Source: CAIJXJ01 sp964445115
GTDB lineage: Bacteria; Pseudomonadota; Gammaproteobacteria; Burkholderiales; Methylophilaceae
DNA: 64,000 bases
Reading direction: 5' to 3'
Assembly (NCBI GenBank): GCA_964445115.1
Contig: CAYUJU010000004.1
Location: 18,108-82,107 of the forward strand
Part shown: one piece after another, positions 1 to 8,180 of the stretch
Position numbering within the stretch: the first letter of the stretch is position 1
How the letters are laid out: every line of letters begins with the position of its first letter
Position numbers and translations under genes: made by a program
The notes under the pieces: model-generated
Told to the model about the DNA's origin: nothing
Databases searched by the model: none
Seen by the model: the letters and a program-made list of their open reading frames with translations, nothing else

Positions 1-273
1 GCGTAGCTTGCTGATCTCGGCATTCAGACGATCAATCTGCGACAGCAGGTCAATCGTCTGGTTCTTCTGATCATTCAGGCGCTGCTCCAGCGCCTGGCGT
101 GCCTTGTCGGAAGCCTCCAGCTTGGCCTGCAGTTCCGTCAGCCGCGGATCCTGCGTCTCCTTGACATACTTGCGCAGCTTGACGATTTCGTCACGCGCGT
201 CGTTGTCGGCGAACAGAGCCGCCTGAGAGGTGCCGCAGAAAATCAGCAGCAGGAGCGGAAGCAGCAGGCGCAT
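1..273 (-). CDS. cpoB: Tol-Pal system protein CpoB/YbgF, N-terminal part (runs off the window)
   Basis: This is the first 91 codons of a secreted protein whose ATG lies at 273, 3 bases after the pal stop codon. The N-terminus is a signal peptide (MRLLLPLLLL..., small residues near residue 18). After it comes a charged, heptad-like segment rich in K, L, E, Q and R that reads as a coiled coil. That is the layout of CpoB/YbgF, whose N-terminal coiled coil trimerises and whose TPR domain would lie beyond base 1. CpoB is periplasmic and links the Tol machine to peptidoglycan synthesis at the division site. Its place as the last gene after pal is the usual one and is the main support for the name. 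The TPR part cannot be seen here. Confidence 0.85.
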   Translation of the reverse strand, partial: MRLLLPLLLLIFCGTSQAALFADNDARDEIVKLRKYVKETQDPRLTELQAKLEASDKARQALEQRLNDQKNQTIDLLSQIDRLNAEISKLR

Positions 274-276
274 GGA

Positions 277-828
277 TTACTCGCCAGCGTAGACGAAGTC
301 AGCGCGACGGTTCTGCGACCAGCAGGACTCAGCCTGCTCGCTGCAACGCGGCTTTTCTTCACCGTAGCTCACGGTTTCGATCTGCTTGTCGGAAGCGCCG
401 TTCAGGTTCATCACCTTCTTCACTGCTGCGGCACGACGCTGACCCAGCGCCAGGTTGTACTCACGGCTGCCACGATCGTCGGCATTGCCTTGCACGAACA
501 CCTTGGCGTTCGGGTTGGCGACCAGGTACTTGGCATGTGCTTCCACCAGCGGACGGTACTCGGCCTTGACTTCATCCTTGTCGAAGTCGAAGAACACGTT
601 GCGCTTGGACAGGATGTTGTTCGGGTCGGTCAGCGGGTTGACTGCAACATTGGAGGTCGTCGCTGCGGAAGACGTTGCGCTGCTGTCGGTGGTAGCAGCT
701 TGCGGGGCGGTCTGGGTTGCCGGGCTCTTGTCCTCGACGGCCGCCTTCGGCTCTTCCTTCACCGGCTTGCTGGAACATGCCGCCAGCAGGGACACCAGGG
801 CCACGCTCATGATCAGTTTCTTGTTCAT
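277..828 (-). CDS. pal: Peptidoglycan-associated outer membrane lipoprotein Pal
   Basis: This 183-residue lipoprotein tethers the outer membrane to peptidoglycan and binds TolB and TolA during cell constriction. It starts with a lipoprotein signal peptide whose lipobox is LLAAC, so the mature protein begins at about Cys18. A low-complexity Ala/Ser/Thr/Pro linker spans roughly residues 20-65. The OmpA-like domain follows, with the motif NADDRGSREYNLALGQRR at about residues 115-132 carrying the Asp and Arg that bind diaminopimelate. Length and layout are normal for Pal. A GGAGAG-like ribosome site lies just upstream. It lies between tolB and cpoB in the standard tol-pal order, with only 56 bases between tolB and pal. 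Confidence 0.97.
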   Translation of the reverse strand: MNKKLIMSVALVSLLAACSSKPVKEEPKAAVEDKSPATQTAPQAATTDSSATSSAATTSNVAVNPLTDPNNILSKRNVFFDFDKDEVKAEYRPLVEAHAKYLVANPNAKVFVQGNADDRGSREYNLALGQRRAAAVKKVMNLNGASDKQIETVSYGEEKPRCSEQAESCWSQNRRADFVYAGE

Positions 829-884
829 TTTTACTCTCCTTCTAAAAAATCAAAAAAATCGGTACCGGGTTGATGCAACAGACA

Positions 885-2165
885 TTATTTTGTCCACGGC
901 CCCCAGGAGGGCTCGCGCACGTCGCCGCCGGCTTCGCTCAGGCGTTGCTTGGTTCGCCCATCGGCAGAGACGATGGACATGACGCCACGGCCATTGACAT
1001 TGGTCGCGTACAGGATCATGCGGCCGTTGGGCGCAAAACTGGGGGACTCGTCCTGCGCGGACTCGCTCAGCAGTTGCACCTGGCCGGTGGACAGTTCCTG
1101 CTGCGCCACGCGGAACTTGCCGGCCTCACGCCGCACATATGTCAACAGCTTACCATCCGGCGATACATGCGGACTGACATTATAGGCGCCTTCGAACGTC
1201 ACACGCTGCGCATCGCCGCCCAATGTTGACATCCGATAGATCTGCGGGCTGCCGCCACGGTCGGAGGTGAAATAAACCCACTTGCCGTCAGGCGACCAGT
1301 CAGGCTCGGTATCGATCGCGCTGCTGCGCGACAACTGCTTGAGCCCGGTGCCATCGGCGTTGATCAGGTAAACCTGCGAGTTGGCGCCGTAGGTCAGCAC
1401 GATAGCGAGGCGACTGCCATCAGGCGACCAGGCCGGGGCACTGTTGTTGCCCTTGAAATTCGCCAGCACGGTACGCTGACCGGTTACCAGGGACTGAACA
1501 AAGATGACAGGCTTTTTCTTTTCAAACGACACATAGGCCAGCTTGGTGCCATCGGGTGACCATGACGGCGAAATAATCGGCTCGGTCGAAGCCAGCACAG
1601 TTTGCGGGTTGGCACCGTCCGCGTCCGCCACCTGCAGCTGGAAACGGTTACCCTGCTTGACCACGTAGGTGATGCGGGTGTCGAACACGCCTTTTTCACC
1701 GGTCAGTTTTTCGTAGATGACGTCCGCGATCTTGTGTCCGGTCGTGCGCATCTGGTTCGGCGCGATGTCGTATTCCAATCCCGCCAGCGTGGTTTGCTTC
1801 AATACATCCAGCAAACGGAAGGTGACTTTCAGGCGATTGCCCGGACGCGGTTCCACCTTGCCCACCACCAGCGCCTGCGCTTGCAGCGCGGCCCATTCGG
1901 GGTATTTCACTTCCGCCACGTCATGCGGCTGGTTGGCCACGCCACGGGTTTCCAGCGCACGGAACAGGCCGCTACGGCGCAGGTCGGCATTGATGATGGT
2001 TGCCAGATTCTCGGTCTGTGTCTGTGCAAAAGGCACGACAGCGATGGGGATCTGTTGGGCCGCACCACCGACGATTTCGATGTCCAGCGCAGCCTGTGCA
2101 CGACCACAGAATGCGGCCAACAGCATCAGGGAAGAGAGAAGTGCGTTTTTCAGCATGGTCGTCAT
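885..2165 (-). CDS. tolB: Tol-Pal system periplasmic beta-propeller protein TolB
   Basis: TolB is the soluble periplasmic partner that shuttles between Pal and TolA/OmpA. The protein has 426 residues, typical of the family. It has a Sec signal peptide ending near AQA, then a TolB N-terminal domain (IVGGAAQQIPIAVVPF...). A six-bladed propeller follows, made of repeated PD40 units with the signature SPDGTKLAY, SPDGSRLAI, SPDGKWVYF and SPDGKLLTY. Two in-frame ATGs are possible at 2165 and 2156, and the signal peptide fits either. It sits downstream of tolA after a 66-base gap and is followed by pal. No damage is seen. Confidence 0.97.
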   Translation of the reverse strand: MTTMLKNALLSSLMLLAAFCGRAQAALDIEIVGGAAQQIPIAVVPFAQTQTENLATIINADLRRSGLFRALETRGVANQPHDVAEVKYPEWAALQAQALVVGKVEPRPGNRLKVTFRLLDVLKQTTLAGLEYDIAPNQMRTTGHKIADVIYEKLTGEKGVFDTRITYVVKQGNRFQLQVADADGANPQTVLASTEPIISPSWSPDGTKLAYVSFEKKKPVIFVQSLVTGQRTVLANFKGNNSAPAWSPDGSRLAIVLTYGANSQVYLINADGTGLKQLSRSSAIDTEPDWSPDGKWVYFTSDRGGSPQIYRMSTLGGDAQRVTFEGAYNVSPHVSPDGKLLTYVRREAGKFRVAQQELSTGQVQLLSESAQDESPSFAPNGRMILYATNVNGRGVMSIVSADGRTKQRLSEAGGDVREPSWGPWTK

Positions 2166-2231
2166 TATAAATCAGAACCCTAGGTAAAACACCCGACGCA
2201 GGAAAGTCAGGGGTTGTGACTGTTTTGGTTA

Positions 2232-3035
2232 TTAGTCGTTGGGGCGGAACTTCAGTTTAAGTTCGCGAAAATGGGCAAAAAGTTCCGGATCAGCAGGCAC
2301 AGGCAATCGCTTGGCTAAAATGGCGCGCACCACCGCATCATCACAAGGAGGAATGCCGCTCCCTGATTTCACTCTCGGATCCCCTATCACATCCCCAGTT
2401 GGCATCAAGTTCACTTCAACCTCCAATACTGGCTTGCCGTTACCACAAACTTTAGGATTCACGTAGCTCCTGATCTGGGCAACAATTTTTGCCGTAGCAG
2501 CATCCAGCGCCTTACTGGACCCGGCAGCGGCTTGCGCCTGCGCATTCTTCGCGGCAGCAATCTGCCGCACTTCCCTATCCTGTGCCTGAGAGGGGTCATC
2601 CTCTTCCAGCATCGCCCGCTTCAACGCTTCCAGACGCTTCGCTTCCTCTTTCTTCGCCTGTTCCTTGGGATCGACCTTGGGCTTCACTTCTTTCGGTTTT
2701 TCTTCCTTGGGTTTTTTCTCGGGCTTCACCTTGACCGGCGGCTTGGGCTTGACCTGAATTTCCGCCTTGGGCTCAGGCGGGGGCGGCGGCTCGGGCTTGG
2801 GTTCCGGCTGCGGTTCGGGTTTGGGCTCGACCACAGGCTCAGGTTTGGGGGGCGTCGGCTGCGGTTTGGAAACCGGGACGCTATCCCACAGCTCGACTTC
2901 TGCGACCTGCATGGGTTGTACGCTTTTCAGGGTAAACGTCATCACCAGCAACCCGAAGAACACGGCGTGTACCAGCAACGACAGGGCGCCTGCCTGCCAC
3001 ATCACCTGGTTTTCGCGGGGGCGGATATGCGTCAT
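2232..3035 (-). CDS. tolA: Tol system inner-membrane linker protein TolA
   Basis: TolA spans the periplasm and couples the TolQ-TolR proton-driven motor to TolB, Pal and the outer membrane. The protein has 267 residues. There is one N-terminal membrane helix (about residues 15-38). A long Pro/Lys/Glu-rich segment (about residues 55-125) carries irregular PKPEP repeats. An Ala/Lys/Glu-rich helical segment follows, then a compact C-terminal TonB-like domain (about residues 185-267) with two cysteines. It is shorter than the enterobacterial protein but in the betaproteobacterial range. Little sequence is conserved in the linker; the identification rests on domain order and on its position after tolR. 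Confidence 0.93.
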   Translation of the reverse strand: MTHIRPRENQVMWQAGALSLLVHAVFFGLLVMTFTLKSVQPMQVAEVELWDSVPVSKPQPTPPKPEPVVEPKPEPQPEPKPEPPPPPEPKAEIQVKPKPPVKVKPEKKPKEEKPKEVKPKVDPKEQAKKEEAKRLEALKRAMLEEDDPSQAQDREVRQIAAAKNAQAQAAAGSSKALDAATAKIVAQIRSYVNPKVCGNGKPVLEVEVNLMPTGDVIGDPRVKSGSGIPPCDDAVVRAILAKRLPVPADPELFAHFRELKLKFRPND

Positions 3036-3042
3036 GACGACC

Positions 3043-3450
3043 TTATTGCGCAGGCTGCAACAGCAGACCGACCTTTTCGACCTTGCCCTGCTTGAGCATG
3101 TCCATGACCCCGATCACCTCCTTGTAAGGCAGGTTCTCGTCGGCTGCAATCACCACCGATTGATCGGGCACCTTAGAAACTCGCTGGCGGACCTCGAACA
3201 AGGCCTCATCGCGCTGCAGACGTTTACCTTCAATTTCGAGAGACTTATCGGCCTTGACCGTGACCACCAACGGGGCCACCGGCTGCTTGAGCGCCTGCCC
3301 CACCTTGGGCAGTTCCACCACGCCCGGGTTGGTCATGGGCGCGGTGATCATGAAGATCACCAGCAGCACCAGTGTCACGTCGATGTAAGGCACAACGTTG
3401 ATTTCGTTTTTGAGGCGACGGGCGCGGCGCCCTCGGGAGACGCCAGCCAT
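3043..3450 (-). CDS. tolR: Tol system proton-channel protein TolR
   Basis: TolR (135 residues) is an ExbD-family protein with one N-terminal membrane helix and a periplasmic dimeric domain. With TolQ it forms the proton-powered motor of the Tol machine. The membrane helix is at about residues 17-37 and carries the proton-relay Asp in PYIDVTLVLLVIF. The periplasmic domain has the typical ADENLPYKEVIGVMDMLKQG segment near the C-terminus. Its ATG coincides with the end of tolQ (one base shared), so the two are translationally coupled. The family member is complete. Confidence 0.96.
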   Translation of the reverse strand: MAGVSRGRRARRLKNEINVVPYIDVTLVLLVIFMITAPMTNPGVVELPKVGQALKQPVAPLVVTVKADKSLEIEGKRLQRDEALFEVRQRVSKVPDQSVVIAADENLPYKEVIGVMDMLKQGKVEKVGLLLQPAQ

Positions 3451-4124
3451 CAGGCTTTCCTCTGCAGGATATTGGAGAACTCTTCGATGAAGCTCTCGTA
3501 TCGCACCGCCAGCCGGTCCACGTTGGAGGTAAAGCGGTTGTAGGCGATCACGGCGGGAATCGCGGCGAACAGGCCCATGGCGGTGGCGATCAACGCTTCG
3601 GAAATCCCCGGCGCCACGTGGGCCAGAGTGGCCTGCGCCACGTTGGCGAGGCCGCGGAAGGAGTTCATGATGCCCCAGACCGTACCGAACAGGCCAACGT
3701 AGGGGCTGACCGAACCAACCGAGGCCAGGAACGGCAGGTGGGCGTCCAGTTCGTCCATTTCGCGGTTGAAGGCTGCACGCATGGCGCGGCGGGCACCTTC
3801 CATCACATCGCTGGTTTCCATGCCGCCCTGCCGCTTCAGCTTGGCGTATTCCTTGAAGCCTGCCTCGAAGATGGCGGCCATGCCCTGCGCGCTGCGGCGG
3901 CCGGTGGTCACGCTTTCATACAGCTTGTTGAGGTCACCGCCGGTCCAGAAAGCGTTTTCGAAGGCATCCGCCTCGCGGTCGGCACGGTTGATCATGGTCA
4001 CCTTGATGAAGATGTACCACCACGACACCAGCGAGGCGAGCAGCAACAGCATCATGACGAGCTGTACCGGCAGCGTGGCGCCGCTGATCAGGCTGATCAC
4101 GGACATGTCTTGTGTAACGTTCAT
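3450..4124 (-). CDS. tolQ: Tol system stator protein TolQ
   Basis: TolQ (224 residues) is the MotA/ExbB-type inner-membrane stator around TolR. Three membrane segments are visible: about 15-40, then two long helices around SVGSVSPYVGLFGTVWGIMNSF (about 135-160) and ISEALIATAMGLFAAIPAVIAYN (about 172-195). The GLFGTVWGIMNSF and EALIATAMGLFAAIPA signatures are those of the family. The start codon overlaps the ybgC stop as ATGA. It is followed directly by tolR, so the order ybgC-tolQ-tolR is the standard one. Confidence 0.97.
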   Translation of the reverse strand: MNVTQDMSVISLISGATLPVQLVMMLLLLASLVSWWYIFIKVTMINRADREADAFENAFWTGGDLNKLYESVTTGRRSAQGMAAIFEAGFKEYAKLKRQGGMETSDVMEGARRAMRAAFNREMDELDAHLPFLASVGSVSPYVGLFGTVWGIMNSFRGLANVAQATLAHVAPGISEALIATAMGLFAAIPAVIAYNRFTSNVDRLAVRYESFIEEFSNILQRKA

Positions 4125-4537
4125 GCAAACTCCTGAATTTGATTACGCAGTTGTACCGGCAACGAGACCGGCTTGAATTCTTTGGCGCTGACGCACACCA
4201 CGGTGATGTGTGCGGAGACCAGCACCTCGTCGCCACGACGCAGCTCCTGTGCAAACTCCATCACGCTGCGGCCCAGCTTGATCACGCTTGCCGTGGCCTG
4301 CAGCGCATCATCGAACAGGGCGGGCTTGAGAAAATGCACATCGGCACGCCGTACGACGAACAGCACGCCGAGTTGCTCACGCATCGCCACCTGTTCAAAC
4401 CCCAAGTGACGCAGCCATTCCGTACGGGTACGCTCGAAAAACTTGAGGTACTCCGAATGGTAGACCACGCCGCCCGCATCGGTGTTCTCGTAATACACCC
4501 GCACCGGCCAGCAAAAGGTCGCGGCAGACTCACTCAC
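4121..4537 (-). CDS. ybgC: Acyl-CoA thioesterase YbgC (tol-pal associated)
   Basis: This hotdog-fold thioesterase of 138 residues hydrolyses short-chain acyl-CoA and is regularly the first gene of tol-pal operons. The motif VYYENTDAGGVVYHSEYL contains the catalytic Asp of the 4-hydroxybenzoyl-CoA thioesterase family. FFERTRTEWLR follows, as usual. I chose a GTG start at 4537. It is preceded at good spacing by GGAGAG and overlaps the ruvB stop, whereas a longer in-frame reading to 4618 would lie wholly inside ruvB and add no family sequence. The stop overlaps the tolQ start. Confidence 0.93.
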   Translation of the reverse strand: MSESAATFCWPVRVYYENTDAGGVVYHSEYLKFFERTRTEWLRHLGFEQVAMREQLGVLFVVRRADVHFLKPALFDDALQATASVIKLGRSVMEFAQELRRGDEVLVSAHITVVCVSAKEFKPVSLPVQLRNQIQEFA

Positions 4538-5567
4538 TCCATAACTCTCCGCTCGCCATCGCGCGGGGGAGTGGCAACCCGAAATGCTGGTAAGCCATCT
4601 GCGTCGCCACACGGCCACGCGGCGTACGCATCAGGTAGCCCTGCTGGATCATATAGGGTTCCAGCACGTCCTCGATGGTGTCACTTTCCTCGCCGATCGC
4701 GGCGGCGAGATTATCCAGTCCGACCGGGCCACCACCAAATTTTTCGAGCACGGCCAGCAATAGTTTTCTATCCATCAGATCGAAACCCAGCTTATCCACA
4801 TCCAGCATCTTCAACGCGGCATCGGCGATTTCTGCTGACACGGTGCCGTCGCTCTTCACTTGCGCAAAATCACGCACACGGCGCAGCAGACGGTTGGCGA
4901 TGCGAGGCGTGCCACGCGAGCGGCGGGCGATTTCGAGCGCACCGTCCGCCACCATCTCCACGCCCAACAGACCCGCTGAACGGTGCACGATCCGTGCCAA
5001 TTCGTCAGGGGTGTAAAACTCCAACCGCGCCACGATGCCGAAACGGTCACGCAACGGGTTGGTCAACATGCCGGCACGGGTCGTGGCGCCGACCAGCGTG
5101 AATGGCGGCAGATCCAGCCGCACCGAACGGGCCGCCGGCCCTTCGCCGATCATGATGTCGAGGCGGTAGTCTTCCATCGCCGGATACAGGATTTCCTCGA
5201 CCACCGGCGACAGGCGATGGATTTCGTCGATGAACAGCACATCGTTGGGTTCGAGGTTGGTCAGCAGCGCAGCGAGGTCGCCCGCACGTTCCAGCACCGG
5301 ACCGGAAGTCTGGCGCAGGTTGACGCCCATTTCCTTGGCGACGATGTGCGCCAGCGTGGTCTTGCCCAGCCCCGGCGGCCCGAACAGCAGCACGTGGTCC
5401 AGCGCTTCAGAGCGGCCGCGCGCGGCGTTGATGAAAATTTCCAACTGCGCGCGTGCTTTTTCCTGCCCGATATATTCGTCCAGCACCTTGGGGCGAAGTG
5501 CGCGCTCCTGCGCCTCTTCTTCGCGGCCGATCGGCTCGGCGGCGATCAGGCGGTCCGTTTCAATCAT
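4530..5567 (-). CDS. ruvB: Holliday junction branch migration DNA helicase RuvB
   Basis: RuvB is the hexameric AAA+ motor that drives branch migration with RuvA at Holliday junctions. The 345-residue protein has Walker A GPPGLGKT (about residues 65-72), Walker B LFIDEIHRL (about 115-123), sensor 1 GATTRAGML and the arginine finger DRFG. The C-terminal winged helix contains RTPRGRVAT. It starts ATGA-overlapped with the preceding permease gene, and its end overlaps the ybgC start by 8 bases. Recombinational repair and Tol genes thus run as one transcript. It is complete. Confidence 0.98.
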   Translation of the reverse strand: MIETDRLIAAEPIGREEEAQERALRPKVLDEYIGQEKARAQLEIFINAARGRSEALDHVLLFGPPGLGKTTLAHIVAKEMGVNLRQTSGPVLERAGDLAALLTNLEPNDVLFIDEIHRLSPVVEEILYPAMEDYRLDIMIGEGPAARSVRLDLPPFTLVGATTRAGMLTNPLRDRFGIVARLEFYTPDELARIVHRSAGLLGVEMVADGALEIARRSRGTPRIANRLLRRVRDFAQVKSDGTVSAEIADAALKMLDVDKLGFDLMDRKLLLAVLEKFGGGPVGLDNLAAAIGEESDTIEDVLEPYMIQQGYLMRTPRGRVATQMAYQHFGLPLPRAMASGELWSE

Positions 5568-6649
5568 GTCACCACCTCGGATTCCTCTTCTGCTTCTGCA
5601 TTCATTTCGATCCAGTGACGCGCCAGCGCCAGTCCCAGTGTCAGCAGCACGGGGCCGACAAAGATCCCCACGAAGCCAAAGGACAGGATGCCGCCGAACA
5701 CGCCCAGCACGATGAGCCAGAACGGCAGTTGGGCCGCCTGGCTGATCAGCATGGGTTTGACGACATTATCCACGCTACTGATAGCGAAAAAGCCGTACAG
5801 CAGCATGAACAAGGCCCAGCCGGTCTGGCCATGTTCGAACAGCCAGATGGCAACGCCCCCCCAGACCATGGGGGGGCCGACCGGGATCATGGACAGGAAA
5901 AACGTGGCCGAGGCCAGCAGGATGGGGGCCGGCGCACCCACAAGGATAAACCCGAGAAAAGCCACGCCTGCCTGCACCGCAGCCGTACCGACGATGCCCA
6001 CCATCACGGCCTTCACGGTATGCGAAGACACCGCAAGCAGCTCGCCGCCCAGATCGCCCCCCAGTTTGCGTGCGGCCGTTTCCACCGCGCGATGCAGCGC
6101 GGCACCGTCGCGATACATGAAGAAAGCGACGAAGACCACGACCACCAGCTGCAGCACGCCCTCGCCGACCATCTGCACCGCCTGCAGGCTGAACCGGCGC
6201 ATCGGCTCGTAATACTGGCCCAGCAGTTTCATGAAGTCTTCGTGGTTGGCGACACGGTGCTGCCAAAAACTGTCGATCTGCCCGCCGATCAAGGGCAGGT
6301 TGATCATCCAGTCCGGCGCTTGCAGCGGCGGGTTTTCCAGGAACCCCTGCACCTGATCCAGCAGGATCGTGGCACCGTCGGCCAGATTCACGGCCAGATA
6401 GGTCAGCGGCCCGAACAGGGCCAACAGCATGATCAGCGTCATCAGCAGCGCGGCCAGCGTATCGCGCTCGCGGACCAAGGCCCGCACCCGCCGGTAGAAC
6501 GGCCAGGTACTGACACAGACGATCGCGGCGAACAGGGTTGCAGCGAGGAAAGGCCGCAGCACGAAAAAGCAGCCCGTGATCAGGATGGCGATCACGGCGA
6601 TGCGGGCGAGCTGGCTGGTATTGATCATCATGGGGGGTGAGATTGCCAT
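5564..6649 (-). CDS. AI-2E family (PerM/YdiK-type) membrane permease
   Basis: This 361-residue polytopic protein of the AI-2E/PerM family (PF01594) has about seven to eight membrane helices: two near the N-terminus, one near residue 65, and a cluster from about 155 to 335. A long extracytoplasmic segment lies around residues 95-150. The GPPMVWGG and FGFVGIFVGPVLL patterns near the C-terminus are typical. Family members have been linked to autoinducer export or Na+/H+ antiport; the substrate here cannot be told. It lies between ruvA and ruvB and overlaps both by the ATGA type of stop/start, an insertion into the usual ruvA-ruvB pair. Confidence 0.88.
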   Translation of the reverse strand: MAISPPMMINTSQLARIAVIAILITGCFFVLRPFLAATLFAAIVCVSTWPFYRRVRALVRERDTLAALLMTLIMLLALFGPLTYLAVNLADGATILLDQVQGFLENPPLQAPDWMINLPLIGGQIDSFWQHRVANHEDFMKLLGQYYEPMRRFSLQAVQMVGEGVLQLVVVVFVAFFMYRDGAALHRAVETAARKLGGDLGGELLAVSSHTVKAVMVGIVGTAAVQAGVAFLGFILVGAPAPILLASATFFLSMIPVGPPMVWGGVAIWLFEHGQTGWALFMLLYGFFAISSVDNVVKPMLISQAAQLPFWLIVLGVFGGILSFGFVGIFVGPVLLTLGLALARHWIEMNAEAEEESEVVT

Positions 6650-7233
6650 CAGACCTTGGATAAAGATTTGAGCGCCTGACGGATGCCTTCGGACACCGCC
6701 AACCCGGCAGGCAGCTGCTTGACCGCCGCCAACGCCTCGCGTTCGTTGTAGCCCAGCGCCAGCAGCGCGTTCAGCACATCGCTGCCCACTGGCCTGGTTT
6801 CGCCGGCCAGCAACGCCGGCGCGCTTGGCTCAAAACCCAGCTTACCTTTGAGTTCCAGCAGCAGGCGTTCGGCGGTCTTCTTGCCGATGCCGGGAATGCG
6901 CACGAGCAGTGCGGCCTCCTGCAGGGCGATGGCATCGGCCAGGTCTTCCACCGACATGCCGGACAGAATCCCCAGCGCCGACTTGGCACCGATACCGTTG
7001 ACCTTGAGCAACTGGCGGAAGGTGGCACGTTCGCGCTCGGTGGCAAAGCCGTAGAGCAGTTGCGCGTCTTCGCGCACCACGAAATGGGTCAGCAGCACTA
7101 CCTTCTCGCCCAGCGCCGGCAGATTGTAGAAGGTGCTCATGGGCACCTCGACTTCATAGCCGACCCCATTCACGTCCAGCAGAAGCAAAGGAGGGGTTTT
7201 TTCCAGCAGCGTGCCGTGCAGGCGAGCGATCAT
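6649..7233 (-). CDS. ruvA: Holliday junction branch migration protein RuvA
   Basis: RuvA (194 residues) is the tetrameric scaffold that binds Holliday junctions and loads RuvB. The N-terminal OB fold begins MIARLHGTLLEK and includes the VGYEVEVP strand. The two helix-hairpin-helix motifs are visible as LLKVNGIGAKSALGIL and LVRIPGIGKKTAERLL. The C-terminal RuvB-binding domain has ALLALGYNEREALAAV. A reading open to 7476 exists, but the ATG at 7233 matches the family start exactly and overlaps the upstream stop as ATGA. Confidence 0.97.
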   Translation of the reverse strand: MIARLHGTLLEKTPPLLLLDVNGVGYEVEVPMSTFYNLPALGEKVVLLTHFVVREDAQLLYGFATERERATFRQLLKVNGIGAKSALGILSGMSVEDLADAIALQEAALLVRIPGIGKKTAERLLLELKGKLGFEPSAPALLAGETRPVGSDVLNALLALGYNEREALAAVKQLPAGLAVSEGIRQALKSLSKV

Positions 7234-8180
7234 CGTGACTCCAGAAACAGGATCAGGCTTAACAACAGGCCATGGCCGAGCATGGCAACAAGAGTATATT
7301 GGATCGCCGGCCGCAAGTGTGACGGCATACCGCCGGAGCGCACCAGCACACGGGCCGCCAGCAGGGAGAACCCCATGGGGATGCCCGCCAGCAGCGCCCA
7401 CGGCGACAGCCATCCCACCACCACGTCCGCCATCAGCACCACGAAGGCCAGCAGTGCAAACAGCGGGTAGCCCCACACGGCGCGTTGCAAGGGCAGGCGC
7501 ACCACCCAGTGATACTTACCCGCCGCAGCATCGGCTTTGCGATCTGGAAACTGGTTGATATAGAGCAGATTGGTCACCAGCAAGGCATATGGCAGCCCAA
7601 CCAGCCAGGGCCTCGCATCAAAGCTGTGGCGTTGCACGAAATCGGCACCGATTACCAGCCCCAGAAAGCCGGTCAACACACACAATTCCCCCCAGCCACG
7701 CGCGTTCAGCTTGAGTGGTTCGGCAGAATACGCCCAGCCAATCAACAACCCCACCGCGCCGATCCAGAGCAATCCGGCGCCGACTTGCGACACCAGCCAC
7801 AGCCCACCGAACATCGCGGCCGCCAGCAAGGCGTAACCGTAGATGGCCGTTTCCCTCGTCGACATCACGCCGTTCTGGATGAAACGGCTACCGCCGGTAA
7901 ACGGGAACAGCCGCTCATGGTTGGCCGCATCGGTCCCGTTGCGGGCATCGTAATAATCGTTGAGCACATTCGCCGCCGCGTGCACCAGCAGCGCCAGCAA
8001 GAGCGTCATGGCAGCCCATAGCGGGTGGATCGCCACGCCGTCACGACCGGCCAGCGCCACGCCGAGCAGACAAGCCACCAACGTTGCCAGCAGGAACGGC
8101 GGGCGGGTCGCGGCCACATAGCGAGACACCGGGTTGCCGAACCGGGACGGCACCGGCTCAAGGGCGACAGACTCAGCCAT
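7230..8180 (-). CDS. UbiA-family membrane prenyltransferase (MenA-like)
   Basis: This 316-residue integral-membrane protein has about eight helices. It shows the two Asp-rich Mg/diphosphate-binding motifs of the UbiA superfamily: NDYYDARNGTD (about residues 92-102) and INQFPDRKAD (about 211-220). The first motif with NGTD resembles 1,4-dihydroxy-2-naphthoate prenyltransferases (MenA) more than UbiA itself. The family attaches an isoprenoid chain to an aromatic acceptor; the acceptor here is not determined. It overlaps the upstream membrane-protein gene by 8 bases and ruvA by 4, so it is embedded in the ruv operon. No other menaquinone gene is in the window. Confidence 0.85.
   Translation of the reverse strand: MAESVALEPVPSRFGNPVSRYVAATRPPFLLATLVACLLGVALAGRDGVAIHPLWAAMTLLLALLVHAAANVLNDYYDARNGTDAANHERLFPFTGGSRFIQNGVMSTRETAIYGYALLAAAMFGGLWLVSQVGAGLLWIGAVGLLIGWAYSAEPLKLNARGWGELCVLTGFLGLVIGADFVQRHSFDARPWLVGLPYALLVTNLLYINQFPDRKADAAAGKYHWVVRLPLQRAVWGYPLFALLAFVVLMADVVVGWLSPWALLAGIPMGFSLLAARVLVRSGGMPSHLRPAIQYTLVAMLGHGLLLSLILFLESR

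Noticed and set aside
2650..2880. Repetitive Pro-Lys-Glu DNA suggestive of a satellite or CRISPR-like repeat
   Set aside because: It is the coding sequence of the TolA linker with irregular PKPEP repeats; there are no spacers. No CRISPR array was seen anywhere in the window.
5453..6640. 395-codon plus-strand open frame opposite the AI-2E permease
   Set aside because: Its His/Gln-rich composition is typical of an antisense frame; the real gene has membrane helices and overlapping starts with ruvA and ruvB.
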